Source: Hydrocarboniphaga sp.
GTDB taxonomy: Bacteria; Pseudomonadota; Gammaproteobacteria; Nevskiales; Nevskiaceae
Length of the DNA: 64,000 bases
NCBI RefSeq assembly: GCF_028291725.1
Contig: NZ_JAQGNT010000059.1
Span: 82,054-146,053 of the forward strand
Direction of reading: 5' to 3'
A program made the position numbers and the translations under genes. This document shows positions 32,879 through 43,786 of the stretch, piece after piece. Under the pieces are notes generated by a model that did not search any database, had not been told where the DNA came from, and worked only from the letters and a program-made list of their open reading frames with translations. The number at the start of each line of letters is the position of its first letter. Position 1 is the stretch's first letter.

Positions 32879-33718
32879 ATGAAGATGCAGCTGAGAACCC
32901 GCGATCGCCTGCTCGATCTGAGCGAGCCCCTGGTCATGGGCATTCTCAATCTGACGCCCGACTCTTTCTCCGACGGAGGCCGCTATGCCGCTCGCGATGC
33001 CGCGCTGCGCCGGGTCGAGACGATGATCGGCGAGGGTGCGGTGATCATCGACGTCGGCGGCGAGTCGACGCGTCCCGGCGCAAGGCCGGTTTCGGTCGCC
33101 GAGGAACTCGACCGCGTCGTGCCGCTGATCGAGGCGCTGCGCGCCGGTAGCGACATTCTGATCTCGATCGATACCTTGAAGCCCGACGTCATGGACGCTA
33201 GCTGCGCCGCCGGCGCCGACCTGATCAACGACGTGCTGGCCTTGCAGGCGCCCGGCGCTCTGGCGGTGGCGGAGCGGCATCGCGTCGCCGTGTGCCTGAT
33301 GCATATGCAAGGCGAGCCCAGAACCATGCAGGCGGCTCCTCACTACGACGATGTCGTCATCGAAGTAGGCGCGTTTCTGAATCAGCGGCTGCAGGCCTGT
33401 ATCGATGCCGGCATCGATGCCGAATGCGTCGTGCTCGACCCGGGTTTCGGTTTCGGCAAGACTCTGCAGCACAACCTCGAACTGCTGGCGGATTTGCCGC
33501 GGATGCGCGTCGGCGGCCGCCCTGTGCTGGCCGGCCTGTCGCGTAAATCCATGTTCCAGAAGCTGCTCGGCCTGCCGGTCGATCAGCGCCTGCACGCCAG
33601 TCTCGCGGCTGCCGCGCTGGCGGTCTGGCAGGGAGCGTCTATCATTCGCGCCCACGACGTGCGCGCAACGGTGGAAGCGGTCAGGGTCGCCGCCGCCGTG
33701 TTAAGGGCTCGTAAATGA
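32879..33718 (+). CDS. folP: Dihydropteroate synthase
   Basis: Cytoplasmic folate-pathway enzyme (about 279 aa) condensing p-aminobenzoate with hydroxymethyl-dihydropterin pyrophosphate. Signatures include MGILNLTPDSFSDGG, DVGGESTRPGA, DLINDVLAL and LDPGFGFGKT. Start is ATG 32879 or, two codons on, ATG 32885. The last three codons (ARK) and the TGA stop are supplied by the inverted-repeat element that begins at 33704. Confidence 0.96.
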   Translation: MKMQLRTRDRLLDLSEPLVMGILNLTPDSFSDGGRYAARDAALRRVETMIGEGAVIIDVGGESTRPGARPVSVAEELDRVVPLIEALRAGSDILISIDTLKPDVMDASCAAGADLINDVLALQAPGALAVAERHRVAVCLMHMQGEPRTMQAAPHYDDVVIEVGAFLNQRLQACIDAGIDAECVVLDPGFGFGKTLQHNLELLADLPRMRVGGRPVLAGLSRKSMFQKLLGLPVDQRLHASLAAAALAVWQGASIIRAHDVRATVEAVRVAAAVLRARK

Positions 33719-33972
33719 ACAATTTGGACGAACGTTGCCGCCCCGGAACGCGCCAGGCAAGGCGCGAGGAGCGAAGTGTGCTCATTGCACATGAGCGACG
33801 AGCAACGCCGCATGGCGCGTTCCGGGGCGGCAACCCGAAGGGCCGGGGTCTGTTGTCGCGCACTGCGGCGTCATTCCTCGCTTATGTACGTAAAGTACAC
33901 CGCGCTCGTCATTCCTTGCATTGCACGACAACAGACCCCGGCGTTCGTCCAAATTGTTCATTTACGAGCCCT
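33704..33972. mobile_element. 269-bp inverted-repeat (MITE-like) element between folP and glmM
   Basis: Perfect 30-bp terminal inverted repeats (33704-33733 and 33943-33972, starting AGGGCTCGTAAATGAACAAT) enclose two further perfect hairpins. Their arms are 33737-33755/33813-33831 (GCCGCCCCGGAACGCGCCA) and 33843-33858/33926-33941 (CCGGGGTCTGTTGTCG). No transposase is encoded. The left end lies inside folP and the right end stops 24 bp before glmM. No target duplication was evident by eye. It could be a non-autonomous transposable element or a large structured repeat. Confidence 0.65.
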
Positions 33973-33996
33973 AAGAGCAAGAGAAACGATGGCCTG

Positions 33997-35337
33997 ATGA
34001 GCAGACAGTATTTCGGAACCGACGGTATTCGCGGCCTGGTCGGCAAGGCGCCGATGACGCCCGAGTTCGCGTTGAAGCTCGGCTGGGCTGCCGGCCGCGT
34101 GCTGGCGCGCGATCCGGGTGCGCACGTGCTGATCGGCAAAGACACGCGCCGTTCCGGCTACATGTTCGAATCGGCGCTGGAGGCGGGGCTTTCCGCCGCG
34201 GGTGTTCGCGTCAGCCTGCTCGGCCCTTTGCCGACGCCGGCGGTGGCATTTCTGACCCGTGACGTCGGCGCCCAGGCCGGCGTCGTCATCAGCGCATCGC
34301 ACAACCCTCACCACGACAACGGCGTGAAATTTTTCTCGGCCGAAGGCGACAAGCTCAGCGACGCCATCGAGCACGAAATCGAAGGCTGGCTGGAACGCGA
34401 TCTGGAGTGCGTTGCTCCCGAGCAACTCGGCCTGGTCCGGCGTCTGGTCGATGCACAGCAGCGCTACGTTTCCTATTGCTGCTCGACTTATGTCGGCGAG
34501 CCGCTGAGCGGCCTGCGCGTCGTTGTCGACTGCGCTAACGGCGCTGCCTATCAGGTCGGCCCCGACGTACTGCGCCGGCTGGGGGCCGAAGTCGAAACCA
34601 TCGGCGACGCGCCCGACGGCTTCAACATCAACCGCGACTGTGGTTCGACCCATCTGGCCGGTTTGCGGGCTGAAGTTCTGCGCCGCAAGGCCATGCTCGG
34701 CATCGCGTTCGACGGCGATGCCGACCGCTGCCTGATGGTCGACGAGAACGGCGAGACCATCGACGGCGATCAGATCCTCTTCGTGATCGCGCGCCAGCGG
34801 CTGGGTGAGAACGCATTGCAGGGCCCGGTTGTCGGCACGCTGATGAGCAACCTGGGTCTGGAGCAAGCGATCCTCAAACTGGGCGTCGGCTTTACCCGTG
34901 CGAAAGTCGGTGATCGCTACGTGCTCGAACTGATGCGCAGCAGCGGCTCGACGCTCGGTGGCGAGACATCCGGCCATACGCTGTGCCTGGACCGTTCGCG
35001 CACCGGCGACGGCATCGTCACCGCGCTGCAGGTGCTCGCGGCGATGAAGGCTGCTGCCTTGCCGCTTTCGGCCATGGTGGCCGGTCTGCGAAAATGCCCG
35101 CAGGTGCTGATCAACGTGCCGGTAAGCGGCAAGGCCGCGCCGGTGCTGGCGCTGCCGGAAGTGCAGCAGGCGGTGACCCAGAGCGAAGCGCGTCTCGGCG
35201 CCGATGGCCGCGTCCTGCTGCGAGCCTCGGGCACCGAGCCGCTGATCCGTGTGATGGTCGAGGCAACGCGCGCCGAGGACGCTCAGGCCGAAGCCGATGC
35301 GATCGCCGGCCGCGTCCGCGCCGCCTGCCGCGCTTGA
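33997..35337 (+). CDS. glmM: Phosphoglucosamine mutase
   Basis: Converts glucosamine-6-phosphate to glucosamine-1-phosphate for UDP-GlcNAc, peptidoglycan and LPS. 446 residues, as in E. coli (445). N terminus YFGTDGIRG. The phosphoserine loop is ISASHNPHHDNG, the metal loop DGDADRC and the sugar-binding loop GGETSGH, with phosphate contact RASGTEPLIRVM. Start ATG 33997 matches the family N terminus; the long upstream frame crosses the repeat element and is not coding. Confidence 0.96.
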   Translation: MSRQYFGTDGIRGLVGKAPMTPEFALKLGWAAGRVLARDPGAHVLIGKDTRRSGYMFESALEAGLSAAGVRVSLLGPLPTPAVAFLTRDVGAQAGVVISASHNPHHDNGVKFFSAEGDKLSDAIEHEIEGWLERDLECVAPEQLGLVRRLVDAQQRYVSYCCSTYVGEPLSGLRVVVDCANGAAYQVGPDVLRRLGAEVETIGDAPDGFNINRDCGSTHLAGLRAEVLRRKAMLGIAFDGDADRCLMVDENGETIDGDQILFVIARQRLGENALQGPVVGTLMSNLGLEQAILKLGVGFTRAKVGDRYVLELMRSSGSTLGGETSGHTLCLDRSRTGDGIVTALQVLAAMKAAALPLSAMVAGLRKCPQVLINVPVSGKAAPVLALPEVQQAVTQSEARLGADGRVLLRASGTEPLIRVMVEATRAEDAQAEADAIAGRVRAACRA

Positions 35338-35376
35338 TTCAATCGAAGTCCCAATCCCGACCGTTCTGGAATCGCT

Positions 35377-36147
35377 ATGACTCGCCAATATCTCGTCGCC
35401 GGCAACTGGAAAATGAACGGCTCGCTGAAAGCCAATGCCGAACTGCTTTCGGGCATCGCGGCGCAGGCGGCCACCGTCGCGGACGTGGAGCTGATGGTCT
35501 GTCCGCCGTCCGTGTACCTGGACTCGGTCGGCCGCGCCTTGTCGGCGGGCGTTGCACTAGGCGCCCAGAACCTGAGCGAGCAGGCCAAGCCCGGCGCGTT
35601 CACCGGCGAAGTGCATGGCACGATGCTGGTCGAATTCGGCTGCCGATACGTGCTGGTCGGTCATTCCGAGCGCCGCGCCCTGTATGGCGAAACCGATCAG
35701 CGCGTCGCCGAGAAATACCAGACGGCGCAGACGCTCGGCCTGATTCCGGTGTTGTGTATCGGCGAAACCCTGGAAGAGCGCGAATCCGGCGCCACCGAAC
35801 TCGTGCTGAGCCGCCAGCTGGATGCGGTGCTCGACCGATGTGGAATCGCGTCCTTCCAGTCGGCGGTGGTGGCGTATGAGCCGGTCTGGGCGATCGGCAC
35901 AGGCAAGACCGCCAGCCGGGAACAGGCCCAGGCCGCGCACGCCTTCCTGCGTGGTCTGCTGGCGGGGCGGGATGCTAAGATCGCGGGCTCGACACGCTTG
36001 TTGTACGGCGGTAGCTGCAGACCGGACAACGCGCACGAGCTGTTTTCCTGCGCCGACATCGACGGCGGACTGATCGGTGGAGCCTCGTTGAAGGCCTCCG
36101 ATTTTCTGGCGATCGCCGCCGCTGCCCAGTCCCTCTCCAAGGCCTGA
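35377..36147 (+). CDS. tpiA: Triosephosphate isomerase
   Basis: Glycolytic TIM-barrel enzyme of 256 residues. Catalytic Lys in GNWKMNG, His in VGHSERR and Glu in AYEPVWAIGTG; phosphate loop LLYGGS. The glmM-tpiA-secG order is common in gammaproteobacteria. Confidence 0.97.
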   Translation: MTRQYLVAGNWKMNGSLKANAELLSGIAAQAATVADVELMVCPPSVYLDSVGRALSAGVALGAQNLSEQAKPGAFTGEVHGTMLVEFGCRYVLVGHSERRALYGETDQRVAEKYQTAQTLGLIPVLCIGETLEERESGATELVLSRQLDAVLDRCGIASFQSAVVAYEPVWAIGTGKTASREQAQAAHAFLRGLLAGRDAKIAGSTRLLYGGSCRPDNAHELFSCADIDGGLIGGASLKASDFLAIAAAAQSLSKA

Positions 36148-36203
36148 GCCGTCGGCGCTCCGGCAATTTTTCAATCGCGTTGTTTTTGACGGATCTACAG
36201 AAC

Positions 36204-36575
36204 ATGCATACGTTTCTGGTCGTTGTTCAGGTTTTGGTGGCGGTTTCGCTGATCGGCCTGGTGCTGATTCAGCACGGCAAGGGCGCGGACGCCGGTGCGG
36301 CTTTCGGCAGCGGCGCCTCGGGTACGGTGTTCGGCTCGCGCGGCGCGGCCAACTTCCTGTCTCGAGTGACCGCCGGTCTGGCATTCGTGTTCTTCGTGTC
36401 CAGCCTGGCGCTGGCCTATTGGGTCGGCGGCCGCGGCACGGCTCCGAGCAGCGTCACCGATTCGATCCCGGTCCAGCAGGAGGCCGCGCCGGCTCCGGCA
36501 ACGACGGTGGTGCCGGGCGACGACACCAAGCCTGCTGCGGCCCCGCCGGCCGAGGCGCCGAAGGTTCCGGAATAA
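36204..36575 (+). CDS. secG: Preprotein translocase subunit SecG
   Basis: Small inner-membrane subunit of SecYEG (123 aa) that stimulates protein export. Two TM helices (about residues 2-22 and 55-75) flank the conserved loop GLVLIQHGKGADAGAAFGSGASGTVFGSRG. The C terminus is a Pro/Ala-rich tail. ATG 36204 is chosen over an upstream in-frame TTG because it gives the usual short N terminus. Confidence 0.95.
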   Translation: MHTFLVVVQVLVAVSLIGLVLIQHGKGADAGAAFGSGASGTVFGSRGAANFLSRVTAGLAFVFFVSSLALAYWVGGRGTAPSSVTDSIPVQQEAAPAPATTVVPGDDTKPAAAPPAEAPKVPE

Positions 36576-36689
36576 GCATAAGCCGCGGTTGTTCCTGCCG
36601 AGCTTCGGGTGCGCCGGGCAGGAAGCAGTGCAGAAACAAGGCATTTTCCAGCCTGTTTCGACCGGACTTCGGAATATCGGAAAAAACCG

Positions 36690-36718
36690 AAGACAAATGC
36701 AATTTCAAACGGTAAGAT
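36690..36718 (+). promoter_or_regulatory. Probable promoter of tRNA-Leu
   Basis: AAGACA (36690-36695), 17-bp spacer, TAAGAT (36713-36718), ending 20 bp before the tRNA. Both boxes match the sigma-70 consensus at four of six positions. The rest of the 163-bp secG-tRNA gap shows nothing clear. Confidence 0.5.
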
Positions 36719-36738
36719 GCGCGCCCTTGCCGATCCGT

Positions 36739-36823
36739 GCCGACGTGGCGGAATTGGTAGACGCACTACCTTGAGGTGGTAGCGGGGAAACCTGTCCGAG
36801 TTCGAGTCTCGGCGTCGGCACCA
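36739..36823 (+). tRNA. tRNA-Leu (anticodon GAG)
   Basis: 85 nt including encoded CCA. The acceptor arms are GCCGACG and CGTCGGC. The anticodon stem CTACC/GGTAG frames loop TTGAGGT with anticodon GAG, reading CUC/CUU leucine codons. The long variable arm (CGGGGAAACCTG) is typical of tRNA-Leu, and the T-arm has GTTCGAGTC. tRNA-Leu next to secG is a common gammaproteobacterial arrangement. Confidence 0.97.
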
Positions 36824-36876
36824 TGATTTGGCTGGGTTTTTTGTGATGTTGCGCTAAGTTGCAAAGCGGTTTCAGA

Positions 36877-36905
36877 TTGCGGTAAAGGGCACAAGGCTCT
36901 ATACT
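36877..36905 (+). promoter_or_regulatory. Promoter of initiator tRNA / nusA operon
   Basis: TTGCGG (36877-36882), 17-bp spacer, TATACT (36900-36905), placing the start about 8 nt upstream of the tRNA. Likely drives the metY-rimP-nusA-infB transcript. Confidence 0.7.
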
Positions 36906-36919
36906 AGTCGTCTGTCTGG

Positions 36920-36996
<77 letters not shown>

Positions 36997-37015
36997 ATTT
37001 GATTGTGTTGGAGCC

Positions 37016-37038
37016 AGGCCCCTTGTGGGCCTTTTTTT
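37016..37038 (+). terminator. Terminator after initiator tRNA
   Basis: Stem AGGCCC / GGGCCT with a CTTGT loop, followed by seven T, lies 20 bp after the tRNA and 83 bp before rimP. Partial read-through would supply the downstream operon, as in E. coli. Confidence 0.85.
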
Positions 37039-37120
37039 ATTTTGAAATTTAGTAATTGTGTTTGGTTGGGCGGTTGGTTGGCGGATTGATTGGGCGTCGT
37101 TGCGACGCAGGAGCGCGGGT

Positions 37121-37585
37121 TTGCTGAGAGATCGTTTGCAGGATCTGCTGGAGCCGGTCATTACGGATCTGGGATATGAGCTGGTGTTGCTGGAGTTCGC
37201 TCCTTCGACCGGCCACGCGATGCTGCGCCTGTTTATCGATTCTCCCGAAGGCATCACGCTCGATGATTGCACCATCGTCAGCCGGGAAGTTGCCGGCGTG
37301 ATGGATGTCGAAGATCCGGTCAGCACGCCGTACCAGCTTGAAGTGTCATCGCCGGGCGTTGATCGCCCGCTCACCAGGCCCGAGCATTTCGAGCGTTTTG
37401 CAGGTGAGCAGGCGCGCGTGCAACTGCTGGCTCCGCTGAACGGCCGCAAGCGCTACTCCGGAACGATCGCCGGATCCAGCGATGAAGCCGTCATTCTCAC
37501 TACAGAACTTGGCGACGTCGAACTGCCGTATTCGACGATCGAACGAGCCCGACTGATCCCGGATTTTGACAAGGGGAAGCCGTGA
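37121..37585 (+). CDS. rimP: Ribosome maturation factor RimP
   Basis: 154-residue factor for 30S subunit assembly. Family motifs: ITDLGYELVLLEF, LRLFIDSPEGITLDDCTIVSREV and YQLEVSSPGVDRPLTRPEHF. A TTG start at 37121 is preferred because AGGAG lies 7 nt upstream and the length then fits the family; the longer frame upstream begins in repetitive TTGGTTGG sequence. It overlaps nusA by four bases (GTGA). Confidence 0.92.
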   Translation: MLRDRLQDLLEPVITDLGYELVLLEFAPSTGHAMLRLFIDSPEGITLDDCTIVSREVAGVMDVEDPVSTPYQLEVSSPGVDRPLTRPEHFERFAGEQARVQLLAPLNGRKRYSGTIAGSSDEAVILTTELGDVELPYSTIERARLIPDFDKGKP

Positions 37586-39069
37586 ACAAGAACATCCTCC
37601 TGATGGCCGACGTCGTTTCCAACGAGAAAGGCGTCGACAAAGCGACCATCTTTGACGCTCTGGAAGCGGCTCTGTCGTCTGCCACCAAGGAACGCTACGG
37701 CGACGAATCCGACGTGCGCGTCGCGATTGATCAACACACCGGCGAATACGAGTCCTTCCGCCGCTGGACGGTCTTTGAAGACGACAGCGAAGATTTCGAA
37801 TTTCCCGAGCGCCAGATCAAGCTGAGCTATGCGCAGAAGGACTATCCGGATATCCAGCCGGGTGAAGTCATCGAGCAGAAGATCGAGTCGATCGACTTCG
37901 GCCGCATCGGTGCCCAACGTGCCAAGCAGGTCATCGTGCAGAAAGTGCGCGAAGCCGAGCGCGCGCAGGTGGTCGAGGCTTACAAGAATCGCATCGGCGA
38001 ACTGCTGACTGGTCTGATCAAGCGCCTCGAGCGCGGCGCCGTGATCGTCGATCTCGGCGGCAGCGCCGAGGCGATCATCCCGCGCGAGCACATGATTCCG
38101 CGCGAGCCGGCACGTCCGGGCGATCGCATCCGCGGTTATCTGTACGAAGTCGGCCCGCAGGTGCGCGGGCCGCAGCTGTTCATGTCGCGCACGCTGCCGC
38201 AATACCTGATGGAGCTGTTCAAGCTCGAAGTGCCGGAAATCGCGCAGGGCCTGATCGAACTCAAGGGTGCTGCGCGCGATCCGGGCCTGCGCGCGAAGAT
38301 CGCGGTGCAGGCCAAGGACAAGCGCATCGATCCGGTCGGCGCCTGCGTCGGCATGCGCGGTTCGCGCGTGCAGAGCGTCAGCAACGAACTCGCCGGCGAG
38401 CGCGTCGACATCGTGCCCTGGGACGAGAATCCCGCGCAGTTCGTCATCAATGCGATGGCGCCGGCCGAAGTCGAGAACGTGGTCATCGACGAAGACGCGC
38501 ACAGCATGTCGATCGGCGTCGCCGAGGACAAGCTGGCGCAGGCGATCGGCCGCGGCGGCCAGAACGTGCGGCTCGCCTCCGAGCTGACCGGCTGGACGCT
38601 CAACGTGATGACCACGGGCGATCTCGAGTCGAAGAAGGACGAGGAAAACCGCGGCATTCTCGACATCTTCATGGCGGAACTCGACGTCGACGCCGAACTG
38701 GCCGGCGTGCTGGTGGACGAAGGTTTCACCAGCCTGGAGGAGGTCGCCTACGTCCCCACTGAAGAACTGCTGCAGATTGAAGAGTTCGACGAGACCATCG
38801 TCGAAGAGCTACGCAACCGTGCCCGTGACGTGCTGCTGACCAAGGCCATTGCCAAGGCCGAGCGCGCCGCCTCGGTCAAGCCGGCCGACGACCTGCTGGC
38901 GGTCGACGGCATGGACGAGGAAACCGCCTACCGTCTGGCTGAGGCCGGCATCATCACTGCCGAAAACCTCGCCGATTTGGCGACTGACGAACTGCTGGAA
39001 ACCGTGCAGCTCGACGAAGCTTTTGCGCAGGCGCTGATCATGGCCGCCCGCCAGAAGCTGTACGCCTGA
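37582..39069 (+). CDS. nusA: Transcription termination/antitermination factor NusA
   Basis: 495-residue RNA-polymerase-binding factor controlling pausing, termination and antitermination. N-terminal domain, then S1 domain ([15 protein letters not shown], then [24 protein letters not shown]), two KH domains ([25 protein letters not shown]) and two C-terminal acidic repeats, the gammaproteobacterial form. GTG 37582 overlaps the rimP stop and follows AAGGGG. Confidence 0.97.
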   Translation: MNKNILLMADVVSNEKGVDKATIFDALEAALSSATKERYGDESDVRVAIDQHTGEYESFRRWTVFEDDSEDFEFPERQIKLSYAQKDYPDIQPGEVIEQKIESIDFGRIGAQRAKQVIVQKVREAERAQVVEAYKNRIGELLTGLIKRLERGAVIVDLGGSAEAIIPREHMIPREPARPGDRIRGYLYEVGPQVRGPQLFMSRTLPQYLMELFKLEVPEIAQGLIELKGAARDPGLRAKIAVQAKDKRIDPVGACVGMRGSRVQSVSNELAGERVDIVPWDENPAQFVINAMAPAEVENVVIDEDAHSMSIGVAEDKLAQAIGRGGQNVRLASELTGWTLNVMTTGDLESKKDEENRGILDIFMAELDVDAELAGVLVDEGFTSLEEVAYVPTEELLQIEEFDETIVEELRNRARDVLLTKAIAKAERAASVKPADDLLAVDGMDEETAYRLAEAGIITAENLADLATDELLETVQLDEAFAQALIMAARQKLYA

Positions 39070-39100
39070 GCCCGGCGCCCCCGATACGAGACGAGGATTC

Positions 39101-41884
<2,784 letters not shown>

Positions 41885-41907
41885 TCGGCTAGATAATCGA
41901 GAGCCGA

Positions 41908-42303
41908 GTGCCGAAGGAATATTCCCGCAAGTCACGGATCAACATTCAGCTGCAGCGCGAGCTGACGGGTTTGATCCGTGATGAGTTGACCGACCCACGC
42001 GTGGCCAATGTGACGGTCACGCGCGTCGATGCCTCGCAGGACATGCGCAATGCCAGCGTGTTCATCAGCGTGATGGGTGAAGATGAGCGGATTCCCGAGG
42101 CGGCCAAGACGCTCAATCATGCGTCGGGCCGTTTGCGTCACGGGCTGGGGCAAAGGCTCAAGCTGCGCCACATCCCGGCGCTGCATTTTCTCGGCGATTT
42201 CCAGCTGGTGCAGGCTACTCGCGTGAGCCAGGTCATCCGCGATGCGATCCGCAACGACGAGGGCAACGCCCGCGATCGCGACGACGACTCGACCGAGTCG
42301 TGA
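41908..42303 (+). CDS. rbfA: Ribosome-binding factor A
   Basis: 131-residue 30S maturation factor with a KH-like fold. Characteristic N terminus EYSRKSRINIQLQRELTGLIRDELTDPRV, followed by VTVTRVDASQDMRNASVFIS and RLKLRHIPALHFLGD. GTG start at 41908. Its stop overlaps the truB GTG start by four bases. Confidence 0.95.
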   Translation: MPKEYSRKSRINIQLQRELTGLIRDELTDPRVANVTVTRVDASQDMRNASVFISVMGEDERIPEAAKTLNHASGRLRHGLGQRLKLRHIPALHFLGDFQLVQATRVSQVIRDAIRNDEGNARDRDDDSTES

Positions 42304-43223
42304 ACCGTCGGCGGGACCGGCCAAGATGGCGCCGCGTCGATGGCATCGTTCTGCTCGACAAGCCGCTGGGCCTCAGCTCCAACGACGCGTTGCAGCGGGT
42401 CAAGAAATTGTTCAATGCGGAGCGCGCTGGCCATACCGGCAGCCTCGATCCGCTGGCGACCGGTTTGCTGCCGATCTGCCTGGGTGAGGCGACCAAGCTC
42501 TGCGGAATCCTGCTCGAAGGTGACAAGCATTATCACGCCAGCGTCGTGTTGGGCATCAGCACGACTACCGGCGATGGAGAGGGGCAGGAACGCGCGCGAT
42601 CGGATGCGTCGACAGTGATCCGGGAGGATATCGAGCGCGTTATGCCTCGGTTTCGCGGCTCGATTTCACAGATACCGCCGATGTACTCGGCGTTGAAGCA
42701 ACAAGGTCAGGCGCTGTACAAATTGGCAAGAACCGGCCTCGAAGTCGAGCGACCCCCGCGCGACGTCCATATCCACAAGCTCGACATTCTTTCTTTCGAG
42801 CCGGGCCGGCTGGAACTGGACGTTGTCTGCTCAAAAGGGACTTACATCCGCACGCTGGCCGAAGATCTGGCGGCCGCTTTCGGGCAGCAGGCGCATCTGG
42901 GTGGTTTGCGCAGAATCGGTGCCGCCCCGTTCGACGAAGGCGTACCGATGATGAATTTGGAAACCTTGCAGCAGGCATCGGAACACGGTCAGGCGATGCT
43001 GGATGAGTTGCTGCTGCCGGCGATTGCCGGTCTCAGCCATTGGCAGCAGTGGCAGGCCGACGATGAGCAATTGCCGCTGCTGGCCGGTGGCCGGAGGATC
43101 AAGACCAGCGGTCTGAAGCCGGGCCGATTGGCCGTCGTCGATGCTCAAAACAGGCTCTGCGGCATGGCCCGGGTCGATCCGGACGGCATCGTGGCGCCCG
43201 AGCGGTGGCTGCTGCCGGAATGA
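42300..43223 (+). CDS. truB: tRNA pseudouridine-55 synthase
   Basis: 307-residue enzyme forming pseudouridine 55 in the T loop of tRNAs. Catalytic Asp in HTGSLDPLATGLLPICLGEATK. PUA-like C-terminal domain. GTG start overlapping rbfA. Confidence 0.95.
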   Translation: MNRRRDRPRWRRVDGIVLLDKPLGLSSNDALQRVKKLFNAERAGHTGSLDPLATGLLPICLGEATKLCGILLEGDKHYHASVVLGISTTTGDGEGQERARSDASTVIREDIERVMPRFRGSISQIPPMYSALKQQGQALYKLARTGLEVERPPRDVHIHKLDILSFEPGRLELDVVCSKGTYIRTLAEDLAAAFGQQAHLGGLRRIGAAPFDEGVPMMNLETLQQASEHGQAMLDELLLPAIAGLSHWQQWQADDEQLPLLAGGRRIKTSGLKPGRLAVVDAQNRLCGMARVDPDGIVAPERWLLPE

Positions 43224-43228
43224 ACGAC

Positions 43229-43257
43229 TTGTGACCTCCACCAGGGGAGGCTACAAT
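43229..43257 (+). promoter_or_regulatory. Promoter of rpsO
   Basis: TTGTGA (43229-43234), 17-bp spacer, TACAAT (43252-43257), giving a start near 43264 and a leader of about 40 nt before rpsO. Confidence 0.7.
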
Positions 43258-43303
43258 TACGGACTTTGTTATAGCTTTAGACACGTTTTCGGAGTTTTTT
43301 AGA

Positions 43304-43573
43304 ATGACCCTCACCGTTGAACAGAAGGCTGGCGTGGTTGAGAAGTATGCACGCGGCAAGAGCGATACCGGTTCGCCGGAAGTCCAGGTGGCCCTGTTGT
43401 CTGCCCGCATTGCGGATCTCTCCGGCCATTTCGAAAAGAACGCGAAGGATCACCATTCCCGCCGCGGTCTGCTGAAGATGGTCAATACGCGCCGTAGTCT
43501 CCTGGACTATCTGAAGCGTAAAGACGAATCGCGCTACACCAAGCTGATCGGTGATCTGGGTCTGCGTCGCTGA
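43304..43573 (+). CDS. rpsO: 30S ribosomal protein S15
   Basis: 89-residue primary binding protein of the 16S central domain, same length as in E. coli. Sequence contains [33 protein letters not shown] and [13 protein letters not shown]. rpsO-pnp order is conserved in gammaproteobacteria. Confidence 0.97.
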   Translation: MTLTVEQKAGVVEKYARGKSDTGSPEVQVALLSARIADLSGHFEKNAKDHHSRRGLLKMVNTRRSLLDYLKRKDESRYTKLIGDLGLRR

Positions 43574-43604
43574 TTTTTCCGATCGCGCGCTCCCGCTTCG
43601 CCCG

Positions 43605-43674
43605 TGGGGTCATGCGGTGCTCAGTCTGATGCTCGGTTAAATCCGCATCGGTCCGAGCACACGCCATGACCCCA
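43605..43674 (+). promoter_or_regulatory. Long imperfect hairpin between rpsO and pnp
   Basis: TGGGGTCATGCGGTGCTC (43605-43622) pairs imperfectly with GAGCACACGCCATGACCCCA (43655-43674). A second small stem (GATGC/GCATC) forms inside. In E. coli the same interval carries an RNase III-cleaved hairpin used for PNPase autocontrol. A similar role is inferred here from position and structure, not sequence. Confidence 0.5.
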
Positions 43675-43699
43675 TTGTTGTTTCGGTAGATTTATTCGG

Positions 43700-43729
43700 A
43701 TTTGGTTGTTCAAGCATATTTGGTTGTTC
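43700..43729 (+). repeat. Direct repeat in the pnp leader
   Basis: ATTTGGTTGTTC occurs at 43700-43711 and 43718-43729, an 18-nt step, 57 bp before the pnp start. Confidence 0.6.
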
Positions 43730-43786
43730 CAACAGGCGCAGCGCAATGCGCTCCTGAGCTTTCATACTAGAAAAGTGAGCACTCCT

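Noticed and set aside
33715..33996. Extended glmM frame through the inverted-repeat element
   Set aside because: Conserved GlmM sequence starts at 33997; the upstream translation is repeat-derived.
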